A DNA stretch of 64,000 nucleotides, taken from positions 24,078,001-24,142,000 of the forward strand of contig JAZHRO010000019.1 of the NCBI GenBank assembly GCA_037157565.1, given 5' to 3'. Each line of letters opens with the position of its first letter. Positions within the stretch are counted from its first letter, which is position 1. The notes under the pieces are model-generated. The model did no database searches, was not told the DNA's origin, and saw only the letters and a program-made list of their open reading frames with translations. This DNA is from Thalassia testudinum. Its lineage: Eukaryota > Streptophyta > Magnoliopsida > Alismatales > Hydrocharitaceae. Below are positions 1 to 11,897 of the stretch, in pieces. Position numbers and translations under genes: made by a program.

Positions 1-253
1 TTTTCAAGAATTTCAATGCCTTGAATGCATGATAGAGCCAAGGAAAATCATTTTCGTGATTTGAGGCTCTACCTTGTGTTCATGTGTTGTTTGTAAAGTG
101 TAAGTTTTGATTCTTAACCTAAGGAGTTCTCAATATTCCTTAAGGTTACAGAGCTCTGGGATTTGAGTTTGTGTATTAAATTGACTGATTTAACTCTTTC
201 TACATGCTGTCTATAGCATTAGAAAGTGTTAGATCATGTAACGAGCGCGTGCC

Positions 254-1152
254 CCAGACGCCTTTTAAGACGTCTGGGAGGTGGCCCAGACGTCGGACAA
301 GACGTCTGGGATCACATCCAGACGTCTGACCAGACGTCCGGGATAGTTTACAGACGTCTGGAGAACAGTTATGTTGGCACGAGAGATTCGTCTACGCGCC
401 TGTGCGCGCAGACCTGCGATTCTGCCCTCTTTCTCTGCGGCTGCAGGCGGCTGCGACCGCCTTCTCTCTCCTCCTCGCGCGGCCTTAAAAGGGCGCGCCT
501 CCCCTCCCGTCTCCACCATCTTCTTCCTTCTTCTCCTGCCTGTGCGCAAGAGCGAGCGGACGCGAGGGCGCAGCGGCAGCGGCAGCCGCAGTGAGCGCGG
601 AGGAGGTGCGGCGTGCGAGGGCGGGGCTCTGCCGTGAGGGCGAGCTCGCCGGAGCGGCTTGGCCGGCCGGCGGAGGGCGTAGGGGGCGCGGAGCGACGCG
701 GAGAGGGACCTGCTGCGGGCTGAGCAGCAGACGCGCGAGGTGCGACGCGGGCGGCGTCGCGAGCGGAGGCCGAGCAGGGTCCTGATTCTGGAAAAATTTC
801 CAGAATCAGACGTCTGGATTGATAGCCAGACGGCAAGGTCGACGTCTGTAAGATCATACAGACGTCTGAAAGGTGAGTTTCCGCTTTCTTCTTCCTTCTT
901 GTCGACTGACCGTACTGAGGGAGGGGGGTTGGCTGTGCGCAGGTTCGCTGATTCGCCATCCCTTGCGAATCAGACGTCTGGAAGTTGTACCAGACGGCGG
1001 GAGTGACCTCCAAACGTCCGGAGGGACCATCGGACGTCTGGGATCTAGGCAGACGTCCCCACAGACTTCTGGACGTCCGGGGAACCAAGCCGAACAGGTA
1101 ATTCTCTGATCCACCGTTTAAGACGTCTGGAAGGAGTTCCAGACGTCTGATT
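254..1152. repeat. Cluster of GACGTC palindromic modules inside S1
   Basis: GACGTC occurs 15 times here (starts 269, 289, 301, 321, 333, 353, 809, 841, 861, 973, 1033, 1052, 1072, 1122, 1142), mostly inside CAGACGTCTG or CCAGACGTC, and often as facing pairs about 20 bases apart, e.g. GACGTCTGG at 1122 with CCAGACGTC at 1139-1147. A separate 28-nt palindrome covers 782-809, with arms CTGATTCTGGAAA / TTTCCAGAATCAG and a 2-nt centre. Known: GACGTC is a C-box-type plant bZIP core. Whether it is bound here is unknown. Confidence 0.85.
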
Positions 1153-1439
1153 TTGCACAGTATTGTCTTTCTCGACCCGTTTAGGGCCCGTTTGGGCTCC
1201 GTTTTCCGCGATTCGAGTTGCGTTCGTTTCAGAATTAATTCCTCTACCCGCCTACAGTAGCTATACACTGTTTTGAGACACTCCTTGTGTTTGATCCTTG
1301 TGACAGGATCTCGTTCAGTTGCAGTCTTGAGAGTCGCGGAGGCACGCGGGATTCCCGATCACGCCCCCACTACTCCCGTTGTACCTGGTAGAGTGGCTTT
1401 AAGTATTAATAAAATTTGTTAAAGTATGGAACCATAACT

Positions 1440-1575
1440 AGAACCTAGGGCATTGCATGAATCCTAGGAATGAGAAATATATGGAATGATAGCTCCTAGG
1501 TGTTGCATTAATCCTAGGGTCGGAAAACTAGATTGTATGATACATCCTAGGATATGGAATGAGTCCTAGGGTGGA
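1440..1575. repeat. Six CCTAGG palindromes in about 130 bp within S1
   Basis: CCTAGG recurs near 1443, 1462, 1494, 1511, 1547 and 1565, each in an imperfect unit of the type gcat(g/t)aatcCTAGG. It looks like a decayed short tandem repeat. No function can be assigned. Confidence 0.6.
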
Positions 1576-1831
1576 AAAACTAGTGGAATGTATATTACTG
1601 CAGTCTTGGAAAATTGGAAAGGAATATATATAAAGCTGCCTGTAAAATTAATTAACAGCTGCCTGTTACGAATAAAGAAACATGTTGAGATCATGGATTT
1701 CGAGAATGTGAATCTGGAAAGTGAAACATATGATGTTCTGAGATAAAGAGCTAGAACCCTACGGGGAATTAGGAGTGGAACTCCTGGAAAGAAAAAGGAA
1801 TGGAACTGAGATGTAGTTTGTACTGTCTCTT

Positions 1832-2043
1832 AGGTACGCAGTACCAAGGGAAGTACCTGTACCTGTTTAGTGCAGAGTGGGGCCAGCCGCCCCAGGGACC
1901 CGGGGTTAGGATTGGCCGCTCTGTACCGACTTGTTGGCCCTCGTGTACGTAGTACCGAGGAGAGCTAGTAGTGTTAGGAGAGTACTAGCTACCCCACGGG
2001 CCCCGGGGTTCTGCTAGCCTCCTTCACCGACTTGTTAGGCCCA
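1832..2043. repeat. Diverged tandem duplication in S1, unit about 105 bp
   Basis: Two consecutive units share the order: GTACG(C/T)AGTACC, a CCCGGGGTT-type core, then ACCGACTTGTT(G/A)GGCCC (ends near 1939 and 2043). The units differ at many positions and have small indels. Non-coding. Confidence 0.55.
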
Positions 2044-4107
2044 CTAGGGCAAACCAGGGTAGTCAGGCGAGGGTGCGCGGACTGTGGAGGGGCAAGGCCC
2101 CGGTGGTTACTGTAGAGGGGTTGGACCCCTGTTACTGAGAGGGCTCTGCCCTGGTTCCGTGCTGTGCTTTGGGCGCACCCGTTAACGGAAACGACTGACC
2201 GCGTGCCAGTGCGGGCTAGCTACCTGTGCGTTTATCGCGCGTGCCGTAGTCACCGTTGCGTCTGTCAGTGACCTTGGGGTGGTTGACTGAGGGTAGGATC
2301 ACCACGGGGGACTCTCCCGGCCAGGAGAGCACCACGTGCTACTTCTACTTTTGGAAAAGACTGCAATCAAGATCGTTCCCACGAGGACATTCGAGATCAA
2401 GTAAAGGATCTGAGAAATAAATGAAATAGTAAGAAAAATTGAAAGATGTGAATAAAGGAAGTAATAGAACATAACAGCTACTGTACACTCTACTGTTGCC
2501 TTTAGTTAGTTTGCCACTTTACTCAGCGTTTTGCTGACGTGTTACACTCGTTACCTTTTTCAGGACCAGGTGTTGAGCAGCCAGGGTCGACGGCTGCAGA
2601 GGACGCTGGGCCGAGTAGGGTCCAGTAGAGTTACCACAGCTTTTGTACCCCTTTTGTTTCTGTTCTAGTGAGTAGTTTTTGTTTCCGCTGTACCTTCTTT
2701 ACCTGCAGTTTTTGTTATATGATAAATGTTGTTTTACTGTTGTGGTGGTACCTACTGTAGTAGTTTCTTTCCTTACTGCTGTACTTTCTTACTGTTAGTT
2801 ATATTCATGCTGAATGTGATTTATTTTACTGTCTTTTGGTTACTTCCTCGTTGGACGACTGGGTCTTGGGATTAGTCGAGTCGGTCCGGTTCTCGTCTCG
2901 TAGGGACTCGGGAAACGGGTCGTTACAGATCAACTCTTCTTCTGATCTGATTTGACGAAATGTTACTGATAAGGGATTTTGATTTGTATTTCCGAGTGGT
3001 TCTTTATGTTAATTTCAACCCTTGTCAGATTTATTCTTTAAGTGATTTCTATTTTGTGTTCATAAATCGCAGAATTATAGTAAATTGCTACAGTTGCAGC
3101 TACATTCCCACCAAATCTAGTTAAGTTTCCCCTTAACTAGTTCACTTATATCCCTGATAAGGTTCTATTGAATCTGATTTAGGATATAAGTGACTGAATT
3201 AGGAATTACTTAGCTGGATTTAGGTTTTGTTCTTTCCTGCTGCAGATTGTCTTCTCTGATGTCTAAATTCTCTGCAGCAAGGTTCTGTGTCATGTTTAAG
3301 ACGTCTGGAGCAGCTCCTTGAGTTGCTGTCAGTTGTTGCAGCTGCTGTCAGTTGCTACTACTACCTGAAGCTGCTGCTGCAGCTGTAGCTCCTGCTTATG
3401 GATGAAATTCTGTAGGATAGAAGGCTTAGTTTTTAGTGTTTAAATTAGTTGACATGTTGATAATGCTGTATCTTATGTAAACAAGCCTTCATGTACTTGT
3501 ACTTGATTTAAATTTAACTTGGAATGGCTTGTTTCATGATTAATTCTTTCTTTGTTAGTTAATTGATGTGCTATCCCTCCAAACTGCAAAATCAAAGTGA
3601 AATTTACTAAAAATCTTGATTATATGAGTGAATATCCTTTTATATGGTGTCTAGGGCTTAACTGAGGTAGTTCACTACCTATTCTCCTCATAAATTAGAA
3701 TTTAGGGTCTTAGGTTCCTTTTAAAACACTAAGAAGACCCTAAAATGTGCCAACTTTGTAATTAAATAAAAACACTTAAAAAAAAAAAATAAGGATGTAG
3801 TGAGTAGGATTAACTATTTCTCTACACATATGTCAAGTTTCAAGGCATTCTGAACCCTCGGCTTGGTAGAACATATCAGCCGACGGTTCAGTCTACCTTA
3901 AAACTTAATAAAAGACACTAACCTATAAAAATACCAAAAATACATTCTATCTCTCATCTCTTTCTTTCTGTCTCATCTCCTTCCTCTATAAAATATATAA
4001 AACCCATAAAAAACTGAAAAAACTCAAAAATACCTAAAAATCCTTTGTATACTATGTATATAGTTGTAAATATAAGGTATATAGGAAGCTTATTTATCTA
4101 TAGAGTA

Positions 4108-4112
<5 letters not shown>

Positions 4113-4162
<50 letters not shown>
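4113..4162. repeat. (TA)n microsatellite in A 5' LTR
   Basis: About 25 TA units in an AT-rich part of the LTR. The matching place in the 3' LTR (about 56732-56750) has far fewer, so the tract expanded or contracted after insertion of A. Confidence 0.95.
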
Positions 4163-4163
<1 letters not shown>

Positions 4164-6116
4164 CTTATGCATATAATGTAGTACGTAAACTAAGTATTTA
4201 AGTTAGATTATACTGTATATATCTTAATTATATAACTATTTATTGATTAAACTAACCTATATGTACTAATAAGCTATATAAATTAATAAGCTCTAAAAAT
4301 AAGCTTATTTAGTTATGATACTGTAAATAAATATTTATATACATATTATTAACATGTTTAACCCTATACCATAATTTAATTATATATGTATAATAAATAA
4401 GTAATTTATTAAGTTACTAGTTAAGTTGTTAAATTAAATTAAAATAAATTAATAATTTAAGTTAAAACTAAGTTAACTTATACTGTACATTTAAACTAAT
4501 ATATTTTAAGTGATTTAAGCTAATTTAAGTATACTCATATTGTATTCTACTATTTAAACTTTATTTATATGAAAAACAGTCCAAAATCTACTATTTAAAT
4601 GTAAATAAAATAGAAATAAAACTTGTAAAATATAATAAAAATATGTATTAAATACTTTAATATATATACTAACTCCGTATAAGGTCAATTAGACCATATA
4701 TTAACTAATTTATACGTAATTAAGGAATAAAACCTAAAATTAGTTATGTATAAATTGCATACTTTACCGAATTAATTTATATAGTAAATATAATTAAATT
4801 TATAAATTAATTATACAATTGTATAGTACTATGTAAATGCTTTATTATCATATAATTTAATTTAATTTTATAATAAAATATGGCCCTCAAATTGAGGGTC
4901 AAAATTCCAAAATCAGCACAGTTGCGCTGAATTTCAGCGTTGGGTGGCGCTAAAGATAGTCACATCGTGTGGCACAAAGCGCGCTGAGGCGCTTAAATTG
5001 AATTTGTGTATCCCCCTCTTCAGTCATCAGGTGTCGGGTGCCCTTATAACCCTTTCACCCCATCTGATATGAGCATATGACTAGGGCCTTGGTTTGTGAT
5101 GAAATTGGTGTACAGTGCGTGGCTGGGAGCCATGTACTGTGCGAGAGCTTATGTGGGCTCAACTTTGAGCATAAACTGTGATTAAGAGGTTAATCAGTGA
5201 ATTAGGGTGGCCTTAGTAGAGGTCTGGTCCCACCCATTAAGGGTGCTGCGTATCCCTCGAAAAGGCTACCCGCTAATCAAAAGCCAAATTTTGGTTAAAT
5301 GAAGAGTAATCTGGTCTTAATTACTAAGAAGGGGTGAAGAGGTTATGTGTTAGCCGTAGAAGAGAGAGTGAAGCTAAGAACGACTAAGAAGAGGAACAAA
5401 AGAAGAAGAGAAACTGCCTGTATATGTGTATATAGTGTGTATATATATATGTATACTGTAAATAATAAGTATATATATATATTAAGTATACGTAGTATAG
5501 ATATTGTTTGAGCTATATATGTATATAAATAACTTTATAGCTTTACCGACAGAATTATCCGTCACTGTAGATAGAATAAGTGTTGCTATAAACCCTAGTT
5601 TTTATCTTAGGTTATGTATATAATTTTTCCTAAGGTTTAGCGACGTTTTTATTTGTCGTTGTACATAATATATATGTTACTGTATATGTTAGTATATTAA
5701 GTTAAGTTAGTATAGTATATATTATTACTTTTTATCGCATATATATGTAGGTATTAGTATTATAAGTTAAAAATAGATAGTATATAATACTTAATCATAG
5801 TGTTTGATGCTTGTTTGTATATACCTATTTGCAAGTATTTTAGTTCATTTTATTGTACATAATTGAGTTATTATGTCATTCATTGATCATTCATTCATTC
5901 AAACTTGTACATAAATTGATCTTTTTGGGATTAAAGAATAATGTTGGATTTAGAGAGTGATGTATATCAATAATTGTCTCCCAGTGAATGACCTAGAATA
6001 AAATAGTAAAAATTATGTAAATAAATAAAATTTACGTAACAATGATTTGTATGTGTGACATATACTACAACAACAATGGTTTTTTATACAAACCGTGGTC
6101 GATCGTCTCATATTTT

Positions 6117-6134
6117 TGGCACAGTTGTCGGGGA
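6117..6134 (+). promoter_or_regulatory. Primer-binding site of element A (tRNA-Asp type, decayed)
   Basis: TGGCACAGTTGTCGGGGA starts six bases after the LTR end and differs at three of 18 positions from the complement of the plant tRNA-Asp 3' end (recalled). Reverse transcription of A would have started here. Confidence 0.85.
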
Positions 6135-7433
6135 GGCAACTCTCTATACGCCAAAATTATTCTTTAATTCTTCATTTGTGAATAATTTTTATTTTTATAT
6201 ATAAATTTGTTCATATTCATTGATTGTACATAACTATTCTTTTATTGATTAATGCTTTTTGTATATACATTTTTTTATTCTTTTACTAATCAATTGTTGT
6301 TTCCACAACACTTGAGGAGAAAGAGGAGGTAGTGTATCTTCTAGGCAGAGGTCGCCTTCCTAGCGGATCTATTGTGCTTCTGACCTGACATCCTGACAGA
6401 GTTTTCCCTCGGAGGAGCTGTAGTATTAGTAGTAGTCTAGTATAGCTTAGTTTAGAGTTAGATATATTACTTAGGACCGTTTGTTAGGCATAAAGTTGTG
6501 AGAGCCTGTTCTCACACACCATTCTGTAATAATTGTGGACTCTCTCTTTTATCTCTCTAACTCATCTCTCATCGACGTGGTTTTTCCGTTCGCGATTTTT
6601 CGTATCGATTTATTTCTTTTGTTCTTGTTTGTTGCATTATTTCAAAAATAAAAAAAATTATAAAATCAAAAATCCAAAAAGATCTCATCTTTATCTAGCA
6701 GCAGCATATCATTAGGCATCCATCTTTAGGTTGCACAATTCTTGCTAGATTTTAATTCAAAGTCAATTGCATAACTGTAGAATTGCTGAAGTTAAGTACG
6801 CATACTCTTGCCTTTCTCAAACTCCTACCATCTTTGCATTTGACTTAAATTTAAAAAAAGACCATCTATGATTTAAAGGATTAAAAAGTGAGACGAGCAG
6901 CATAGAATACACATCTTAACCATTTGAATCAAATCAAAAGGAGACATAAAAATTGATTGAAACCTTGACTTAGTTTTTCACTGCCATTGTGTTGATTGCT
7001 ATCGTACATACAACACGATCACATAAGATCTACTTACACGGGTTTCTACCTCATCTCCTTTAGCACCCACAGGATCTGGATTCGCACGCCAGCCTTATCC
7101 AGACTCCCAGTGGATTTTAGAGGTCTGCACTTCACTAGGTCTATCTTTAGGATGCGTACAATTGTTTGAAACATTTGTCTGCGTACTATTATATTTTGCG
7201 TAACAGCCTTTAGGAAAACATTGATTCTTCTCATTTGCTGATTAGTCTATTTGAGATTGATTTGGGATTTCTGATTTTTGTGAGATTGAGCTTGATTTCT
7301 CTTCCATTGAGTTGTGACTGATTTTTTTTAAAATTTGCTTTCAAAAGCCGACTCAATGGAAGGTAGGAGATCCTAGAACCCTGGGTTAGTATTCCCCTTG
7401 GGTACTGATGCCCAAGTTTCTACTTCCACCTCT
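6135..7433 (+). other. Leader of element A, non-coding
   Basis: About 1.3 kb between PBS and gag. It is T-rich (6180-6320, 6530-6660) with no supportable reading frame. Parts around 6790-6890 resemble the leader of C (17695-17800), for example the shared GTACGCAT stretch followed by AAGACCA, so the leaders are related. Confidence 0.7.
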
Positions 7434-9700
7434 ATGCCTTCCACATCCAATCCTGTACCTCCCGAACCTCAAACTCCTATCCACTACTCCACACATCATG
7501 AGAATGATCATGAATCTACACAATTTGAGGATTTCGAAGAACTTCCTCCACATCTTATTACACATCCTCGACCACCACCACCAACCCATAGGTTCCAACC
7601 TTCACCATATCCTAATTTCCCTAATCCACCACCGGAGAGAGGACCTATGCCTCATCTTCAACACCTATTTGAAACACAACTTCAAATGAATACCCTTACC
7701 CAACAGGTGCAACAGCTTGCACAAGCTATTAATCTTCTAGCTAACCCCCAACCACAACCTCAACCTAGAAACCCTTAAGCACCACCTCAACCTCGTAGAC
7801 GCCAACTACGGGATTACTATAATCCTGCAGTTGCCCAACCTATGCCTGTGGTACGTTATCCCGACGAGGGTCGTGCTGCTAAATTGAAGTCAAATATCAT
7901 AGCACTTATACCTCACTTCCATGGACTTGCTTCTGAGGACCCTTTTCAGCATTTAGAGGAGCTGAAAAATCTTGCCCAAACCTTGGGTCTGCAAGGTCAT
8001 GATCAGCACACGCTTTTAATAAAAATGTTCTCCTTTTCATTAAAGGATATAGCTGCCTTTTGGTTCAGAACCCTTACATGGACTACACCTATAGACACGT
8101 GGGCTTCTTTGGAACATAAGTTCCTAAAGAAGTATTTTCCTGTAGGCCCACTAATACTTTAAGGCGTGCTATCACTACATTCACCCAGAATTTAAGAGAA
8201 CAAATGCACAAGGCTTGGGAGAGATTCCACGAGCTCCTTAGAAAGTGTCCCCACCATGGTGTCCCACGCTGGCAACAGGTCCAGATCTTCTATCATGGGC
8301 TCCATGATGACATACGGAATTTTGTTGATGCCACCTGTGGAGGTAACTCTTGTGTCGAGACAAGGACTCAGCCTTTGAGCACTTCGAAGGCATGGCTGAA
8401 AACTCTATTAATAACACTTCGATGAGCATGTTTAATAGAAAGCCCTCACATTCCCACTCACATTCAGGGGTACACGAAGCCTAATCCAGCAGCAGAGATT
8501 TAGAAATAGTGGCTAGTCATCTGGATAAGGTGGGCTTAATCGAGAAGAAAGTAGATGAAGTATGGAAATTTATCTCTAAACCTTCATCATCTCCTTCTTC
8601 TTAGTCACTTGCACCACACACTTCTCAGTTTCCCACAGGGAGGGAAACTATGAATAACCTTTCTGTGACACAACCTGCACTACTGGACTATTCATTTTCA
8701 TATCCTTCACCGGTTGGAGGAACCTTTGTTCCTCCTTATACTGACTTCCCTGCACCTTCTGGAGCTTCAGAGGAGCTCCACGCCATTCACAATGACTCGT
8801 TTGCACAAACCTATAACCCTGGATGGCGTAATCATCTAAATTTCTCATGATCGGGAAATTCACAAAGACCTGCATTTCAACAATCTTCTGCACCACCACA
8901 GCACAACCCGATCCGAGCACCACCTCCACAATCAGATGGATATCCATCGCGTGCCTACCAGCAACCCCAACCAAGGCTCACCTAATACTCTCAACCTGGG
9001 CCTACACGAGATGACCAATTGGGGTCTATCATGAAAGCTCTTGCTGATATGCAACAGTAGAACATTGCTATGCAGCAAAGATAGGACGCGACACTAGCTG
9101 AGATGAGAGCCCAGCTATCACACTTGACGAAATCCCATCAACCACATTCACTCCCATTTCAAGTACAACCCAACCCTAGGAACTTACCTGCCCAGAGGTA
9201 TGTTCAACCTAGACTTATAGTGCAAGGTCAAGCACATGCCATCTCACAACCCTTGCACGACACTGAATTCTACACTGACCTAAATTCTTCCTATCCATAA
9301 ACCCAACTAGCTCTGTGACCAAATTCTGAGTTACCATCTACATCTAGGGATGAACTGAATGCCATAGTCACTAGGAGTGGTAGAAGCACTGTAGATCCAT
9401 CTGTTCCTGCTTCTACATCTTTTCTTGGACCTTCTACCTCCACTCCTCCATCTGATCATTGTTTTCTGCTTCTCTACCTAGGAATGACCCTCTTATCACC
9501 ACTTTTGTACCATTTCCAGAGGCTTTAAAGAAGAAGGGGAAAGGAAAGAAGAAAACCTGTGTGGCACCTAAGGAGGATTTGCTTAAGCTTTTTAAGCAAG
9601 TCCACATAAACATCCCCTTATTGGATGCGATTCGCCACATACCTACGCTAAGTTTTTAAAAGACCTATGTACACCTAAGCGTAAAGCAAGGATTCAAAAA
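7434..9700 (+). pseudogene. gag: Element A gag (decayed)
   Basis: The frame opens with a Pro-rich N-terminus and a Gln-rich segment (QLQMNTLTQQVQQLAQ). A retrotransposon gag core follows: SEDPFQHLEELKNLAQ, the FSFSLKD.A..W motif and FLKKYFP near 8130. A TAA interrupts it at 7776-7778. A frameshift near 8150 moves the rest of the core (AWERFHELLRKCPHHGVP) to another frame. Further stops litter 8430-9660, where the NPGWRNH motif (8817) and a KQVHINIPLLDAIRHIP segment (9594-9647) are still readable. No CCHC zinc knuckle is visible, as in B. Family role: capsid/nucleocapsid polyprotein forming the cytoplasmic particle. Start chosen at the first in-frame ATG; not functional. Confidence 0.88.
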
Positions 9701-10200
9701 AGGAGTAGTCTAATCATCCTCTTGGAACAAGCTAGTTCCATCATATCCAGTACCCTCCCTACTAAGATGAAAGACCCAAGCACCCCTCTCCTATCCTGCA
9801 TGATAGGTAACACTACATTTAATAGAGCACTACTTGACCTCAGGGATTTTTACTGACACATTTCGAGGTTGGCAATCTGAAGCCAACCGAGGTGTCCCTG
9901 CAATTAGCTGATAGATCAGTTAAGACACCTCAGGGAGTGTTGGAAGATGTTATAGTGTGGGTCAAGGATTTTTACTTTTCTGTAGACTTTATAGTCCTTA
10001 ACATGGAAGTACCTGAGGATATTTAGAACACACTTGTCATTCTAGGAAGACCTTTCTTAGGTACGGCCAAGGCAAACATTAATTGTGAGGAGGGCCTAAT
10101 AGAATTGAAATTTGGATATTAGAGGATAAAAATTGATATTTTTCAGGCCCAAAGAGGACCATCATGTAGTTTAATTAAGGAAATCTATTCCCTGGATTCT
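9701..10200 (+). pseudogene. Element A protease region (decayed)
   Basis: Homology to B's protease begins with a broken active-site region near 9833, where the expected Asp-Leu-Gly-Ala-Ser segment is lost to a short deletion. It continues as LKPTEVSLQLADRS and ILGRPFLGTAKANINC up to about 10100. Stops at 10024-10026 and 10120-10122 interrupt it. Known family role: aspartic protease that matures Gag-Pol. With the catalytic loop missing it cannot be active. Confidence 0.82.
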
Positions 10201-11897
10201 TTGGATTGGTTGATTGAGGATACTCTGATTGACTCACTGAATTTAGAACCTCAACACTCTTTGGATTCTGACCTGACTCTCACTGAGACACCAGCTTTAG
10301 AGACCGAGGACTTGCCTCCTATTCCTTTAGTGTCTCTAAGATCTTCTGTGTTCTCCACACCTGCTCCTTCACCTGATCCTGTACCTGTTGAGCTTAAACC
10401 TCTTCCTAATTCTTTGAAACATGTTTTCTTAGGACCTGATCAGACTTTTCCTATGATTGTCAACTTCTTATGATCTGATCAGGAATCACGACTCTTATCT
10501 ATCCTGAGAGCACATAAACAAGATATAGGATGGAACCTCTTTGACTTGACTAGCATTAGTCCTTCCTATTGCACACATAGGATTTTCACTGAAGAAGGAT
10601 CTAGACCTACTAGGCAGCCATAGCATAGATTGAATCCTACACTTCAGGAGGTGGTTAAAAATGAGATGATTAAGTGGTTAGACAATGGAATCATTTTCCC
10701 CATTTCTGATAGCCAGTGGGTAAGTCTTGTTCAAGTTGTGCCTAAGAAGGTCGGACTTACCATCATAACCACTGATTCTGGAGAAGTCATCCTTACACGA
10801 ATTGCTAGTTTGTGGCGAGTATGTATTGACTACCAAAAACTCAACCAAGCCACGAAGAAAGATCATTTCCCATTGCCCTTCATTGATCAGATATTGGAAA
10901 GATTGCCTAGGAATAGATTTTTCTACTTTTTGGATGGCTATTCAGGATATAATCAGGTGACGATTCACCTTGATGATCAGGAAAAAATGACCTTCACCTG
11001 CCCCTATGGAACCTTTGCATTCCGTAAGATGCCATTTGGATTATGCAATGCACCTGCTACATTTTAGCGGTGTATGTTTGTAATCTTCTCCGATTTGGTA
11101 GGTGATTGCTTAGAAGTCTTCATGGATGACTTCTCGGTCTTTGGGAGCATGTTTGATGCATGCTTAGACCGCCTAACTAAGGTTCTGTAAAGATGCATAA
11201 ATGTGAATCTGGTACTTTCCTGGGAGAAATCACATTTTTTGGTACCAGAAGGACTAGTTTTAGGTCACCTTATCTCTGAGAGAGGAATTGAGGTTGATCG
11301 TGCGAAGGTAAAATTGATTTCTGAACTGCCACTACCTTCGTCGGTTAAATAGATTAGATCTTTTCTCGGGTATGTTGGTTTTTATTGCCGCTTTATAGTG
11401 GACTTCTCGAAAATAGCTCGACCACTTACTAGTCTCCTCTCTAAGGACATAGACTTTTAGATCTCTGACGATTGTGTTTATGCCTATACAACACTTCGTG
11501 ATCTGGTTACCAAGGCACCAATATTGCAACCCTTAGATTGGTCTCACCCTTTTGAGATCATGTGTGATGCCTCTGATTATGCAGTAGGGGCTGTCCTTAG
11601 TCAAAAATTGGGTAGGAAACCCACAGTCATCTATTATGCTAGCAAGACCTTAGATGAAGCTTAGAGGAATTACACCGTCACAGAAAAGGAATTGCTAGAT
11701 GTAATATTTGCACTGTAAAAATTCAGAGCCTATCTTTTAGGTTCCCACATTATAGTCTACACTGACCACACTGCAATTCGACATCTTCTCACCAAGAAGG
11801 ATGTGAAATCTTGTCTGATTAGATGGATCCTACTTCTGTAGGAATTTGATTTAGAGATTCGTGACAAGGTTGAGAAGTAGAATGTGGTAGCTGACAC
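10201..11897 (+). pseudogene. pol: Element A reverse transcriptase and RNase H (stops, then cut by F)
   Basis: One frame runs from 10201 with point stops only. RT motifs: WLDNGIIFPISDSQWVS (10675-10725), the LDGYSGYNQ catalytic block (10933), MPFGLCNAPATF (11030) and the FMDD catalytic motif (11117-11130). RNase H motifs: [12 protein letters not shown] (11564), [10 protein letters not shown] (11677), [10 protein letters not shown] (11758). Premature stops include TAG at 11065, 11662, 11839 and 11878, all where intact B has Gln. The frame ends at the insertion point of F, just before the last RNase H Asp region. The remainder of pol resumes at 50630. Confidence 0.92.

Larger units (their letters stand above)
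237..2927 (+). mobile_element. S1: solo LTR of a TGTAACG...CGTTACA family
   Basis: The 2691-bp insert starts TGTAACG, ends CGTTACA (7-bp perfect terminal inverted repeat) and is flanked by GATCA at 232-236 and 2928-2932. Removing it restores the LTR sequence found uninterrupted near 55560. There is no PBS, PPT or internal coding region, so a solo LTR is the simplest reading. An inverted fragment of the same family lies at 57742-58105. Strand is given only relative to that copy. This is not one of the Athila LTR families here; a Tekay/Del-like chromovirus origin is possible but unproven. Confidence 0.88.
1..6110 (+). repeat. 5' LTR of element A (partial, about 5.0 kb when complete)
   Basis: Bases 1-236 and 2933-6110 form one LTR split by S1. 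They match 55331-57741 closely until that copy is broken. The LTR ends CGTCTCA at 6110, six bases before the PBS. Adding the 1626 bp of 3' LTR upstream of the aligned point (53705-55330) gives a complete LTR of about 5040 bp, long for Athila. The 3' half is very AT-rich (3800-4900, 5400-6100) and has a (TA)n tract. One TTAAGACGTCTGG motif lies near 3297. No gene is visible. Confidence 0.9.

Noticed and set aside
254..1152. CRISPR-like or satellite array in S1
   Set aside because: Units are short palindromes with irregular spacing and no constant repeat-spacer pattern, and the context is a plant LTR.
6533..6715. 60-codon frame in A leader
   Set aside because: Low-complexity T/A-rich translation with no homologue in related leaders.
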